Positions 27,404 through 36,927 of a stretch of 64,000 nt of DNA are shown one piece after another (within the stretch, counting starts at the first letter, position 1; every line of letters begins with the position of its first letter). A program made the translations under genes and the position numbers. The notes under the pieces are model-generated. The model was not told where the DNA came from. It was given only the letters and a program-made list of their open reading frames with translations, and did not search any database. Location of the stretch: NCBI GenBank assembly GCA_963617485.1, contig CAVEPA010000004.1, positions 1-64,000 on the forward strand. The letters are read 5' to 3'. Source of the stretch: UBA1757 sp963617485. Lineage in GTDB: Bacteria > Bacteroidota > Bacteroidia > Bacteroidales > UBA1402.

Positions 27404-28747
27404 ATGGGTCCTCGTCTCCAATCATCCGCCCAGGCCAAGCTTATCCAGAAAGAAGTCCTGCGGCTTGCCCTTCCGAGCATACTCTCGGGTATTACCATTC
27501 CTTTGGTCGGTATGGCGGATACAGCTATTGCCGGACGTTTGGGTACAGCCACGCATATCGCCGCCATCGCTTTGGGTTCCACCATGTTCGATTGGCTGTA
27601 TTGGAATCTGAGTTTTCTGCGCACCGGCACATCAGGCCTTTGTGCCCAAAGCTTCGGCCGCCGCGATTTTCACCGCACCATGCGCCTGCTTACCCAAAGC
27701 CTTATCCTGGCCTTGGGGCTAGCTTTGGTTATTTGGGCCATCCAGAAGCCCTTCTCCTGGCTCTTTTTCGTCATTACACCCACTTCGTCGCAGACCATGG
27801 AGCTGGCACTGCAATATTTCTTTATCCGGGTATGGGCGGCTCCGGCAGCCTTGTCGCTATTCAGCATGCGCGGCTGGTTCCTTGGTATGCAGAACAGTGT
27901 TTGCCCCATGATTATCGAAATTGTGGTGAACGTGGTGAATATTGCTGCGAGCTATATCTTGGCCATTCCCTATGGTATGGGCGTTGCCGGCATCGCACTG
28001 GGGACCGTTATCGCACAATATTCCGGTCTGCTATGCAGTGCTTTGCTGTTCTGGATATGTTTCCGCAGCCAATTGCAGTATTTTTCCTTCAAAGAGGCCT
28101 TCCGTTGGGACGAGCTGAAATCTTTCTTCAGCATGAATGCCAATCTTTTTGTCCGCAGTTTTTGCATTCTGCTCATCTACAGCGGATTCAATATGTTGGC
28201 AGCCCGCTACGGCGATATGGAATTGGCCATCGCATCCATCATGATGAAGCTGCTTCTGCTCTACTCCTATTTTATCGATGGTTTTGCCTATGCGGGCGAA
28301 GCCTTGGTAGGACGATTTCTGGGCGAACGCAACGAGAGCAAGCTACGTCTCTGTATCAAGGTGCTGTTTATGTGGTGTCTGCTGATAGGTGTCGTATCGA
28401 CTGTGGTCTATGTTTGTTGCGATGAATGGATGTTGCGCGTCATCACATCCGTACCCGAAGTGCTGCAAGCCTGCCGACCCTTTGTTCCTTGGCTGTACGT
28501 GATGCCCTTCATCTCGTGTATCGCTTTTACCTGGGACGGCATCTACATTGGAGCCACAGCCTCCCAAGCCTTGCGCAATGGTATGCTCTATTCTATCGCT
28601 GCCTTTTATCTCAGCTACTTAATACTGAATCCCTTAATTGGATTCCAATCGCTGTGGATAGCCTATGCAGCCCATTTGGTAGCGCGCTCACTGGCGATGA
28701 GCTTCTACGCGAAAAAGCATATTTACGGACGTTTGAAAACAGTTTAG
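27404..28747 (+). CDS. MATE family efflux transporter
   Basis: A 447-residue membrane protein with about 12 hydrophobic segments. The MATE landmarks are PSILSGITIPLVGMADTAIAGRLG near the N-terminus and GTSGLCAQSFGRRD (~residue 75-90), and the pattern repeats weakly in the second half (GEALVGRFLGERNESK). Such proteins export cationic drugs or metabolites with Na+ or H+. It is the last gene of the plus-strand run and converges with the HU/SPOR gene one base away. Confidence 0.93.
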   Translation: MGPRLQSSAQAKLIQKEVLRLALPSILSGITIPLVGMADTAIAGRLGTATHIAAIALGSTMFDWLYWNLSFLRTGTSGLCAQSFGRRDFHRTMRLLTQSLILALGLALVIWAIQKPFSWLFFVITPTSSQTMELALQYFFIRVWAAPAALSLFSMRGWFLGMQNSVCPMIIEIVVNVVNIAASYILAIPYGMGVAGIALGTVIAQYSGLLCSALLFWICFRSQLQYFSFKEAFRWDELKSFFSMNANLFVRSFCILLIYSGFNMLAARYGDMELAIASIMMKLLLLYSYFIDGFAYAGEALVGRFLGERNESKLRLCIKVLFMWCLLIGVVSTVVYVCCDEWMLRVITSVPEVLQACRPFVPWLYVMPFISCIAFTWDGIYIGATASQALRNGMLYSIAAFYLSYLILNPLIGFQSLWIAYAAHLVARSLAMSFYAKKHIYGRLKTV

Positions 28748-28748
28748 G

Positions 28749-29729
28749 TCAGTGCACGAGCACCCATGCCTTAGCATAACGGGAATGGGACTGACGGAAA
28801 GTTGCCAGTTGCGACACTGCCTCTTGACGGCTGGCATAACATTGGGCGTACACTCTACTGTGACCTTCTCCTACGGCCACACCTACAGCAGGAAAGACAT
28901 CCTGTAAATGACGCTCGCGGATATATTGCTCTGCTAGTTCCGGATTGGGAAAACTTGCAATGACAATCAGGTACTGCTTCTGTGCCTGGGGATAATTCAG
29001 CAAAGATGCAGGTTCCGTAAGGGGTTCTGTAAGGGGTTCAGCACAAGCGGGAGCAAGTGGCTCTGATGCTTGCATAGGTTCTTGCGCCAAGCTGAGACTC
29101 TCCGTTTCCAATGCCAGTTCGGCATTCAAAGCCGACAAGCTGGCGGGCGACAAGACAGCCGCCTCCTGCACCATCACATCGGCATCATTCCATGACAATC
29201 GACCGCTATCCTGCAAAAACGTGAAGAGCAACAAAAAACAAGCGGCTGCAGTTGCCACATAAGCCAGCCAATGGGAAGAACCCACGCTGCGTTCCAGTCG
29301 CAACTGACGATTGGATGGGAAAGTACAGGGTTTCAAGCCGAACGATTCGATACAGAGTCCGTTGTTGAGCGCAGGTTTAAAAACCAGCGGACTGTCGTCG
29401 GATGTTTGCACCAAAAGGCCAAGGCGGCCTAACTTCAGCTGATGTTGCAGGCTTAGTTGCGTTTTGAGTTCGTCTACCGCCTGCCGAATAGACGCATTGG
29501 CTTGTTCAAAGCTCAAGCCTTGCTCCATTTGGTATGCCTGGCACAACAAGCCATCGTTGTAGCGCAGTTGGGCATTGAAAGCCAGCTGTTTGCCGGCGGG
29601 GTAATACAAGCCGCTGACCTGATCATAACGAGCCTCTTGCGTTTGATGTATAAAACCTCCCAAGCCGGGCACGACTACACAGTCGTGCCCGGTCAAGAGG
29701 TTTTCTATCGTCGCAATCAGTTGTTGCAT
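28749..29729 (-). CDS. CCDC81-type HU domain and SPOR domain membrane protein
   Basis: A 326-residue protein in three parts. Residues 1-~125 are a CCDC81-like HU domain (CVVVPGLGGFIHQ, FNAQLRYNDGLL). A membrane segment lies at ~155-175. The periplasmic part has a short EPLTEPLTEPAS repeat encoded by a 12-base tandem repeat near 29011-29040, and the last ~80 residues are a SPOR domain (YLIVIASFPNPELAEQYI). SPOR domains bind denuded septal glycan, so it may link chromosome or cytoplasm to the division site. It lies 30 bp after pgk. Confidence 0.88.
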   Translation of the reverse strand: MQQLIATIENLLTGHDCVVVPGLGGFIHQTQEARYDQVSGLYYPAGKQLAFNAQLRYNDGLLCQAYQMEQGLSFEQANASIRQAVDELKTQLSLQHQLKLGRLGLLVQTSDDSPLVFKPALNNGLCIESFGLKPCTFPSNRQLRLERSVGSSHWLAYVATAAACFLLLFTFLQDSGRLSWNDADVMVQEAAVLSPASLSALNAELALETESLSLAQEPMQASEPLAPACAEPLTEPLTEPASLLNYPQAQKQYLIVIASFPNPELAEQYIRERHLQDVFPAVGVAVGEGHSRVYAQCYASRQEAVSQLATFRQSHSRYAKAWVLVH

Positions 29730-29759
29730 ACAGTCAACGAATCATCTAATGTCAGGCGA

Positions 29760-31016
29760 TTAGCCTTGGATAGCCTTAATACCGGGAAGCACCTTGCCTT
29801 CGATAGCTTCGAGCAAAGCACCACCACCGGTTGATACATAGCTAACCTTATCGGCCATACCAAACTTATTGACGCAGGCAACAGAATCGCCGCCACCAAC
29901 CAAAGAGTAAGCACCGGCTGCAGTAGCATCAACGATGGCCTGAGCGATGGCGCGTGAACCTTCGGCAAAGTTGTCAAATTCGAAAACGCCGGCAGGTCCG
30001 TTCCACAGAATGGTCTTGGAAGCCTTGATAACTTCGGCAAAAGCCTTGCGGGTTTCCGTACCGATGTCCATACCTTCCCAGCCATCGGGAATTTCTTTAA
30101 CGGGAACAATCTTGCGGTTGGCATCATTCGAGAAGCTATCTGCAACAACGGCATCGCTGGCGAAATACAGTTTTACGCCATTGGCCTTAGCCTTTTCTAT
30201 GATATCGAGAGCCAAATCCAGCTTGTCGTTCTCGCAGATGGAATTGCCGACATTGCCACCCAAGGCCTTGCTGAAGGTATAGGTCATGCCGCCCATCAAG
30301 ATAAGGTTATCAACCTTGCCCAGCAGGTTTTCAATAATATCAATCTTGGTAGAGACTTTGGAACCGCCCATAATGGCCGTGAAAGGACGAACCGTGTTGC
30401 TCATAACCTTTTCTACAGCGGTCACTTCCTTGTTCATCAGATAACCGAACATCTTGTTGTCGGCATCGAAGTATTCGGCGATAAGGGCCGTTGAAGCGTG
30501 GGCACGGTGAGCCGTACCGAAGGCATCGTTTACATAGCAGTCGGCATAGGAGGCCAATTTTTTGGTGAAGGCCTTCTGACTTTCTTTAACGGCTTTCTTG
30601 GCAGCAGCTTTTTCTTCATCGCTGGCATCTTCGGCCAAACCACGGGGCTTGCCTTCTTCTTCGGCATAGAAACGCAGGTTTTCAAGCAAAAGAGCCTGGC
30701 TAGGTTTCAAAGCGGCAACTTGAGCATCGGCATTCTGGCAGTCGTCGGCGAAGGCCACGGGAGCACCCAGACATTCTTGAACATGGGCCAAAATGGCTTT
30801 CAGTGAATATTTTGGATCGGGGTTTTTCTTGGGACGGCCCATGTGGGAACCAATAATAAGCATACCGCCATCGGCGATAATCTTCTTGAGTGTGGGCATT
30901 GCGGCACGGATACGGGTATCGTCCGTAATGTTCTGGTTTTCATCTAAGGGGACATTAAAGTCCACGCGAACAAATGCTTTTTTTCCAGCAAAATTGAATT
31001 TGTCAATAGATTGCAT
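29760..31016 (-). CDS. pgk: Phosphoglycerate kinase
   Basis: A 418-residue PGK with the N-domain motif VRVDFNVPLDEN (residues ~16-27), SHMGRPK, the hinge region and the nucleotide site GPAGVFEFDNF and GGGDSVACVNKFG. It makes ATP from 1,3-bisphosphoglycerate in glycolysis. The upstream gap (31017-31085) is AT-rich; no clear -7 element is seen. The HU/SPOR gene follows on the same strand. Confidence 0.98.
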   Translation of the reverse strand: MQSIDKFNFAGKKAFVRVDFNVPLDENQNITDDTRIRAAMPTLKKIIADGGMLIIGSHMGRPKKNPDPKYSLKAILAHVQECLGAPVAFADDCQNADAQVAALKPSQALLLENLRFYAEEEGKPRGLAEDASDEEKAAAKKAVKESQKAFTKKLASYADCYVNDAFGTAHRAHASTALIAEYFDADNKMFGYLMNKEVTAVEKVMSNTVRPFTAIMGGSKVSTKIDIIENLLGKVDNLILMGGMTYTFSKALGGNVGNSICENDKLDLALDIIEKAKANGVKLYFASDAVVADSFSNDANRKIVPVKEIPDGWEGMDIGTETRKAFAEVIKASKTILWNGPAGVFEFDNFAEGSRAIAQAIVDATAAGAYSLVGGGDSVACVNKFGMADKVSYVSTGGGALLEAIEGKVLPGIKAIQG

Positions 31017-31085
31017 AGTGTTTTGATAATTAAAAAAACGTCGTTTTGAGCCGGCGAAATTACAAATTTTTTTTCAAACAGCCTC

Positions 31086-31400
31086 TCAATCCAAATGGAA
31101 AACTTCGTCCAATGGAATGCTGACAGGAGAGTGGTCGGGGTTGGTATCCATAATATCAGCCATATAGTTCCACCATCGTTGTTGTACTTCCACATGACCC
31201 AGCTGCTGGGAATCACCTTCGCCAGACACTTTCTGGACGGCAAAGAGCGTATTGCTATCATCATCGAGAAAAATGGAATAGTCACTCACGCCGCTATCGC
31301 GGAGCAGTTGAACAATTTCGGGCCATATTTGCGCATGACGACGGCGGTATTCATCCTTCATACCGGCCTTGAGTTTCATCTTGAAGGCTACCCTTTTCAT
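31086..31400 (-). CDS. rhaM: L-rhamnose mutarotase
   Basis: A 104-residue RhaM-family protein. The catalytic histidine lies in YRRRHAQIWPEI (residues ~18-29), and the family's WWNYMADIMDTNPDHSP block is intact near the C-terminus. It interconverts the alpha and beta anomers of L-rhamnose. It follows the GH2 gene by 3 bp, although no other rhamnose gene is in the window. Confidence 0.94.
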   Translation of the reverse strand: MKRVAFKMKLKAGMKDEYRRRHAQIWPEIVQLLRDSGVSDYSIFLDDDSNTLFAVQKVSGEGDSQQLGHVEVQQRWWNYMADIMDTNPDHSPVSIPLDEVFHLD

Positions 31401-31403
31401 AAA

Positions 31404-33836
31404 TTATTCGGTTTTGATGTTGATACTGACAGAAGTCAGAGATTTGCCACTGACTTTCAGGCGGATATTGCCCGGTTTGCCGTCAGATTGCAGGACAACG
31501 ACCAATTGTCCGTTGAAGGCGTGCATCTGCGGCAGATGGAAAGATTCCAGACTGGTGGCATCGCCGTTGCAGGCAGCGCGGAACGAGCCCTGCCCCTGCA
31601 CCGAGAACTGAAGCAGATGATTGGCCTGCGGGCATAGGTTACCTTGACGGTCAACCACCGCTACCTGTACAAAGCAGAGTTCATCGCTGTCAGCCGCCAT
31701 TTTCATGCGATTGGCGGTCAAGAGAATGCGAGCAGGCTTGCCGGCCGTGCGGACGATTTTGCTTTCGGTAGGATTGCCTTGTTCATCATAAGCCTGTACG
31801 CGCAGTTCACCAGGCTCGTAGCAGACCTCGTTCCAGCGCAGACGATAACGGTCCAGACGTGAACTCGGGTCTTTTTTGCGCAGGCCCTGACTGACCCCAT
31901 TGACAAAAAGCTCGGCCTGAGGATAGGATGTATAAACATACACGGGAATGGTGTCGCCTTCCTTGCCCGGCCAGGTCCAATGCGGCAATAGGTGCAAAGT
32001 GTTCTCGGACGTATTCCAGCGGCTTTTGTACATATAATAACGGTCTTTGGGCAGTCCGGCCATATCGCAGATGCCAAAATACGAACTGCGCGAAGGCCAG
32101 TAGCCATCGTAGGGCGTAGGCTCTCCCAGATAGTCGAATCCGGTCCAGACAAACTCACCGATTACCCAAGGAGCATCGTCTTGCCAAGCCCAATCGTCAT
32201 CAGGCAGATTCGACCACGAACAGGCCTCCACATCGTAAGACGAGCATTGGCCGTCTTCGTGCATCACACCTTTACCTTCTACCACCGGGAAGTGGTACAC
32301 ACCGCGCGAGCTGACGGTAGAGGCCGTTTCCGAACCCAGCAGGAAGCCTTGTGGCAGACGCTGGTGTGCTTCGGGATACAGCGGCAGGCGGTAATTTAAC
32401 CCGGGAACATCCCAATAGGCGGCAAAGCCATTCTTGATGGTGCGGGCAACCTGGTCCATACCCATGGTGACCGGGCGCGTAGGGTCGTAACGGTGAAAGA
32501 TTTCCTGTAGCCTCCACCCTTCCTTCACGCCTTTTTCAGACCATTGGTCCGGCACTTCGTTGCCGGCGCTCCACATAACAATGGAGGGATGATTACGGTA
32601 GTGCAACACCAGATTACGGATGTCTTTGTCTACCCAATCATTGTAAAAGCGGTTGTAGCCGTTCTTGCACTTGGGTTGGGCCCATTCATCGAAAGATTCA
32701 GCCATAAGCATCAGGCCCAGCTCATCGCAGAGTTCCACCTGCTCGGGTGAAGGCATATTGTGCGAACTGCGGATAGCATCGCAGCCCATACTTTTAAGGA
32801 TACGCAGCTGACGTTCCATGGCACTGCGGTTGACAGCAGCACCGAGCGGACCCAAATCGTGGTGCAGGCAGACACCTTTGATTTTCCGTGTTTGGCCATT
32901 CAGTTGGAAACCGTTTTGTGCATCCACCTTGACACTACGGATACCGAAGCGCGTACTCAAGGTGTCGAGCAATTGGTCGTGACAGTAGAGAAACGAAACA
33001 GCCTTGTAGAGATACGGATTTTCGGGCGACCATAACTGTGGGTCTGACACCTGCAAATCCTGCACGAACTGTTTTTGCAGGAAAAGATGTCCGGAAGTCT
33101 GTTCAGACACAGCTTGTCCTTGGGCATCGTAAATGCGTGTGAGCAGGCGCAGGCCTTCCTGGGGCTGATGGATGTCGGTTTCGATGTGCACACGGGCAGA
33201 TTCGCTGCCGATGTCGGGCGTGGTCAGCCATTGACCCCAAACATCAATGGATGTGGGTTCGCAAACCAATAACCGCACATGACGATAGAGGCCTGCGCCG
33301 GGATACCAGCGTGAAGACTCCCCGATGTTTTCCAAGCGGACCGCAATCTTCAGCGGGCGGGCCGGGTCTACCCTTCCGCTGATATCGAAGTAGAAGGAAT
33401 TGTAGCCGTAGGGCCATTCCCCAACCAGTTCATCATTCACATAAACCTTGGCTTGACTCATGGCACCGTCGAACATCAGTAGGAGACGTTTCTGGCGAAA
33501 ATCCTCATTGGCGGGAATTTCACAGCGGTACCAGCCCACACCGATATAGGGCAAAGCACCGGTGCGACCAGTCTTTTCCGAGGCAGTCTGCTCGCCGTTT
33601 TGCACAATGGCCACCTCTTGTTTGTCAATCTCTTTGTCGAAAGGTCCGTAAATGGCCCAATCGTGCGGAACACGAACGTTCTGCCACACAGCCTTGTCTG
33701 ATGGTTCATCACCCAAATGAAACTGCCAGTCGCGCAAATCCAGTTCCCAGCGAGTCCGGGCCGAAAGCGGCAATGAAGCCAAGAGAACACTAAAGCATAA
33801 TGCCAGCACAGGCAGGTGAAATCTCATCTTGCTCAT
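31404..33836 (-). CDS. Glycoside hydrolase family 2 protein (beta-galactosidase-like)
   Basis: An 810-residue exported GH2 enzyme with a signal peptide, jelly-roll sugar-binding domain, Ig-like domain, (beta/alpha)8 barrel and extra C-terminal beta domains. The acid/base Glu is in WSAGNEVPDQW and the nucleophile Glu in VIGEFVWTGFDY (~residue 560). Most relatives are beta-galactosidases, some beta-glucuronidases or mannosidases. The gene is followed at once by L-rhamnose mutarotase, consistent with attack on a galactose- and rhamnose-containing glycan. Confidence 0.93.
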   Translation of the reverse strand: MSKMRFHLPVLALCFSVLLASLPLSARTRWELDLRDWQFHLGDEPSDKAVWQNVRVPHDWAIYGPFDKEIDKQEVAIVQNGEQTASEKTGRTGALPYIGVGWYRCEIPANEDFRQKRLLLMFDGAMSQAKVYVNDELVGEWPYGYNSFYFDISGRVDPARPLKIAVRLENIGESSRWYPGAGLYRHVRLLVCEPTSIDVWGQWLTTPDIGSESARVHIETDIHQPQEGLRLLTRIYDAQGQAVSEQTSGHLFLQKQFVQDLQVSDPQLWSPENPYLYKAVSFLYCHDQLLDTLSTRFGIRSVKVDAQNGFQLNGQTRKIKGVCLHHDLGPLGAAVNRSAMERQLRILKSMGCDAIRSSHNMPSPEQVELCDELGLMLMAESFDEWAQPKCKNGYNRFYNDWVDKDIRNLVLHYRNHPSIVMWSAGNEVPDQWSEKGVKEGWRLQEIFHRYDPTRPVTMGMDQVARTIKNGFAAYWDVPGLNYRLPLYPEAHQRLPQGFLLGSETASTVSSRGVYHFPVVEGKGVMHEDGQCSSYDVEACSWSNLPDDDWAWQDDAPWVIGEFVWTGFDYLGEPTPYDGYWPSRSSYFGICDMAGLPKDRYYMYKSRWNTSENTLHLLPHWTWPGKEGDTIPVYVYTSYPQAELFVNGVSQGLRKKDPSSRLDRYRLRWNEVCYEPGELRVQAYDEQGNPTESKIVRTAGKPARILLTANRMKMAADSDELCFVQVAVVDRQGNLCPQANHLLQFSVQGQGSFRAACNGDATSLESFHLPQMHAFNGQLVVVLQSDGKPGNIRLKVSGKSLTSVSINIKTE

Positions 33837-33854
33837 AGGTCGGTTCTTGCAAAG

Positions 33855-35939
33855 TTACTTAAGATATTTGTCCAGCCAGCCAAAGAAGGTCCTTTGCCAG
33901 AGGATGGCGTTCTGAGGCTTAGTTATCCAATGGTTTTCATCGGGGAATACCAAGAGTTGGGCATCGATGCCACGCAATTTAGCGGCATTGAAAGCCGACA
34001 TGCCCTGCGAAGCCAAGATGCGGTAGTCCTTTTCACCGTGGATGCATAGGATGGGCGTATCCCATTTGTCAACGAAAAGGTGGGGCGAAGTTGCATAGGT
34101 GCGCTGAGCAACGGCATTCTTGGTATCCCAGTAAGGACCGCCAATATCCCAATTGGCAAACCAGAGTTCTTCGGTTTCAAGATATTGCTGTTGGATATTG
34201 AAAATGCCGCTGTGGGCGATAAAGGCTTTGAAACGCTTGTTGTGATGGCCCGCCAGCCAATAGACCGAGAAGCCGCCGTATGAAGCTCCCACGCAACCCA
34301 AATGCTCGCTGTCCACATAAGGTTCTTTGCTGACAGCGTCAATGGCTGTCAGATAATCCTGCATGTTCTGGCCACCGTAGTCGCCGCTGATTTGTTCCAG
34401 CCATTCCTGTCCGAAGCCAGGCAAGCCATGACGGTTAGGAGCAACGACAATATAGCCTTGGGCAGCCATCAACTGCAGGTTCCAGCGGAAAGACCAGAAC
34501 TGGCTTACGGCCGATTGCGGACCACCTTGGCAATAGAGCAAAGTGGGATACTGCTTATTGGGGTCGAAATGCGGCGGATAAACCACCCAAGTGAGCATAT
34601 CCTTGTTGTCGGTGGTGCGTATCCAACGCTCTTCCACGCGGCCCACCGCCAACTGATTGAAAATGTGGTCGTTCTCGTGAGTAAGAACCTGCATCTCGCC
34701 GCTGGCGATATCAACGCGCACCACTTCGTTGGGATGCGAGAGCGAATGGCGTGTGGCCAACAGACAGCCGTCAGCAGGCAAAGCATTCTCGAAATCGTAG
34801 TCGCCACGGGTAATCTGACGAATCTTGCCATCGGACAGCTGCAACTCATAGATATGGGTGCGGGCGTGCCATACACTCACGAAGTAGATATATTGCTCAT
34901 CGGCAGACCAGGCCAGACTGGAAGCTTCCTGATCGAAGTCGGCCGTATAGTCACGAATCTCACCATTTTGGCTGTCGTACACCATCAGGCGGTTTTTGTC
35001 CGATTCATAACCCTCGCGCTCCATGCTGGAAAAGGCGATATAACGGCCCGACGGAGAATAGACAGGATTGGTATCGTAGCCCATCATACCTTCGGTCAGA
35101 TTGTCGCAACTGCCATCGGCAAGATGGTAGAGAAAAATGTCGGAGTTGGTGGAAAGGCTGTAAGCCATGCCCGTCTTCTTGCGACAGGTGTAGGCCACGG
35201 TCTTGCCGTCGGGCGACCAAGCCAGTTGCTCGATGCCGCCGAAAGGCTTCATGGGCGATTCATAGAGCGTACCTTCGAGCAGATCGCGCACATTGGCCAG
35301 CTTGCCTTTGTTGAAATCGGCCACGAATGGATGTGGAATGTTCGTCTGCCATTCGTCCCAATGTTTGTACATCAAGTCGTTGATAACCAGACCCGAGCTA
35401 AGTGGCAGATCGGGATAAATTTCGGCCGTCGTGGGGCCATTGGGTACTTGCGAAACGAAGAGCAACTTGCTTTCATCGGGCGAGAAGGCATAAGCGTCAA
35501 TGCCGCCTTCGTAAGCGGTGAGACAACGAGCTTTGCTACCGTCGGCCAGCATGCACCAAAGCTGCATCTTGCCGTCTTTGGACGAAAGATAATAGATTTT
35601 GCTGCCGTCCTTAGACCAAGTGGCCTGGTACTCCGCATTGGCGGTATGCGTCAAAGCCTTGGAAGTGCCGGTAGCGATATCCAAAAGATAAAGTTCACGG
35701 TTGGATGCGTTCTTTTCTACGCTGTAATAGCCGACACCATAGACGGCCTTTTTCCCGTCGGGTGACACCTGCACATCGGAAAGACGGCCCATTTTCCACA
35801 GGACCTCGGGTGTCATCAGGTCGCTGGAGAGCGTCACGTCGGCCTTGCCAATATACTCGTCGGCAGGCTGTTTTGCCTGGTTGTGGCAAGAAGCCATCAT
35901 CATCAGTGCCATAGTCAGAATCAATAATTTTTTAGTCAT
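33855..35939 (-). CDS. S9 family prolyl oligopeptidase-type peptidase, lipoprotein
   Basis: A 694-residue protein with a lipoprotein signal (LMMMASC). The N-terminal ~430 residues form a beta-propeller of repeated WSPDG/YSPSGRYIAF blades, and the C-terminal alpha/beta hydrolase has the nucleophile in GASYGGFSVYW, an Asp in HGEKDYRI and the His in PDENHW. It removes dipeptides or oligopeptides after Pro/Ala-type residues. The gene lies 18 bp upstream of GH2 on the same strand. Confidence 0.94.
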   Translation of the reverse strand: MTKKLLILTMALMMMASCHNQAKQPADEYIGKADVTLSSDLMTPEVLWKMGRLSDVQVSPDGKKAVYGVGYYSVEKNASNRELYLLDIATGTSKALTHTANAEYQATWSKDGSKIYYLSSKDGKMQLWCMLADGSKARCLTAYEGGIDAYAFSPDESKLLFVSQVPNGPTTAEIYPDLPLSSGLVINDLMYKHWDEWQTNIPHPFVADFNKGKLANVRDLLEGTLYESPMKPFGGIEQLAWSPDGKTVAYTCRKKTGMAYSLSTNSDIFLYHLADGSCDNLTEGMMGYDTNPVYSPSGRYIAFSSMEREGYESDKNRLMVYDSQNGEIRDYTADFDQEASSLAWSADEQYIYFVSVWHARTHIYELQLSDGKIRQITRGDYDFENALPADGCLLATRHSLSHPNEVVRVDIASGEMQVLTHENDHIFNQLAVGRVEERWIRTTDNKDMLTWVVYPPHFDPNKQYPTLLYCQGGPQSAVSQFWSFRWNLQLMAAQGYIVVAPNRHGLPGFGQEWLEQISGDYGGQNMQDYLTAIDAVSKEPYVDSEHLGCVGASYGGFSVYWLAGHHNKRFKAFIAHSGIFNIQQQYLETEELWFANWDIGGPYWDTKNAVAQRTYATSPHLFVDKWDTPILCIHGEKDYRILASQGMSAFNAAKLRGIDAQLLVFPDENHWITKPQNAILWQRTFFGWLDKYLK

Positions 35940-36031
35940 ATCTTCAGTAGTTGTTTTGGAAATTCAATCTGCCAAAAATAGTAAATATTCGGCAAATATG
36001 TGAGCTGTTTTGAAATGGTTCTAAGATGGCT

Positions 36032-36075
36032 GTAAAAACAAACAGCCTTCCCTGAAATTTCATCGGGGAAAGCTG
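36032..36075 (-). terminator. Intrinsic terminator of the bamD-rpoZ-DUF4293 unit
   Basis: On the minus strand a ~13-bp imperfect stem (CAGCTTTCCCC against GGGAAGGCTG) is followed by TTTGTTTTTAC. It lies 46 bases after the DUF4293 stop. Confidence 0.72.
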
Positions 36076-36121
36076 TAGGTCCGGTATCAAAATTGCCCGC
36101 AGAAAGCGGACAACAATTCAG

Positions 36122-36577
36122 TTATCTGATGCGCTGATAAGCACGCACCTTGCGTTCATCCTTAAGGATGGCATTCATGGCCAGAAAATCAAGTATCAAG
36201 GCCACGAGTGGCAAGGCGCAACCGAAATGCAAGCCGAAATCGGCATCCAGACGTGATTTGGTGGTAAACAGCATCACCAGGAACACCACGTAGAATCCCA
36301 ACAAGGCCACCAAATTAAAAACGCAGAAACGCACTTGGGTAAAGCGTTTCTTAAAAAAGAATATCGATACGAAAGCACTCAGGGCGCAGACAGCCAAAAT
36401 GACACCCAAGGCCCAGAATCCAATAGTGTCACCCTTGCCCACCGTAGTCTTGACGGCGAAAGCCCCATAGCTGTACACGGCATCTTGGGTAAAGAAACTG
36501 CCCCAAGGCATCCGCAGCGCTGCCCCAAGAGCAACCGAGCAAAGCAGCAGGTAGAGCGTCTGGATACGTTGTATCAT
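36122..36577 (-). CDS. DUF4293 domain-containing membrane protein
   Basis: A 151-residue membrane protein of the Bacteroidota DUF4293 family. It starts MIQRIQTLYLLL, has four hydrophobic segments (~5-22, ~50-70, ~82-103, ~113-132) and a basic C-terminus. Function is unknown. It follows rpoZ by 8 bp, a conserved order in the phylum. Confidence 0.87.
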   Translation of the reverse strand: MIQRIQTLYLLLCSVALGAALRMPWGSFFTQDAVYSYGAFAVKTTVGKGDTIGFWALGVILAVCALSAFVSIFFFKKRFTQVRFCVFNLVALLGFYVVFLVMLFTTKSRLDADFGLHFGCALPLVALILDFLAMNAILKDERKVRAYQRIR

Positions 36578-36585
36578 TATTATTA

Positions 36586-36909
36586 TTATTTCTTGTCTGT
36601 CAGAGGATTACGATAATAAATCTTGCCCTCGATGTATTCTTGGGTAGCAATCAGTGTCGGCTTGGGCAATTTCTCGTAGAAGCGGGAAATCTCAATCTGT
36701 TCACGGTTTTCGAAAACTTCTTCCAAGTTGTCGGCATAAGGAGCAAATTCCTGCAGCTTCTTTTCGAGTTCAGATTTGAGTTCAACGCTAATCTGGTTGG
36801 CTCTCTTGGAAATGACAGCTACTGCTTCGTAAACATTTTCATCGCCTACCATAACGCTGATGTCGCGGGTAATAGTATTGGTAGGAGCCTGCGTTTTCTT
36901 GTAATCCAT
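36586..36909 (-). CDS. rpoZ: RNA polymerase omega subunit, Bacteroidota form
   Basis: A 107-residue omega (RNA_pol_Rpb6 family) protein. The helix GDENVYEAVAVISKRANQISVELK (~residues 22-45) is the omega/Rpb6 core that clamps beta-prime. The C-terminal YEKLPKPTLIATQEYIEGKI is characteristic of the phylum. It lies between bamD (18 bp gap) and DUF4293. Confidence 0.88.
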   Translation of the reverse strand: MDYKKTQAPTNTITRDISVMVGDENVYEAVAVISKRANQISVELKSELEKKLQEFAPYADNLEEVFENREQIEISRFYEKLPKPTLIATQEYIEGKIYYRNPLTDKK

Positions 36910-36927
36910 AAATCGTTATCTGTTTAG

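Noticed and set aside
34302..35765. Open frame of 487 codons opposite the S9 peptidase
   Set aside because: An antisense shadow; the S9 motifs are all on the minus strand.
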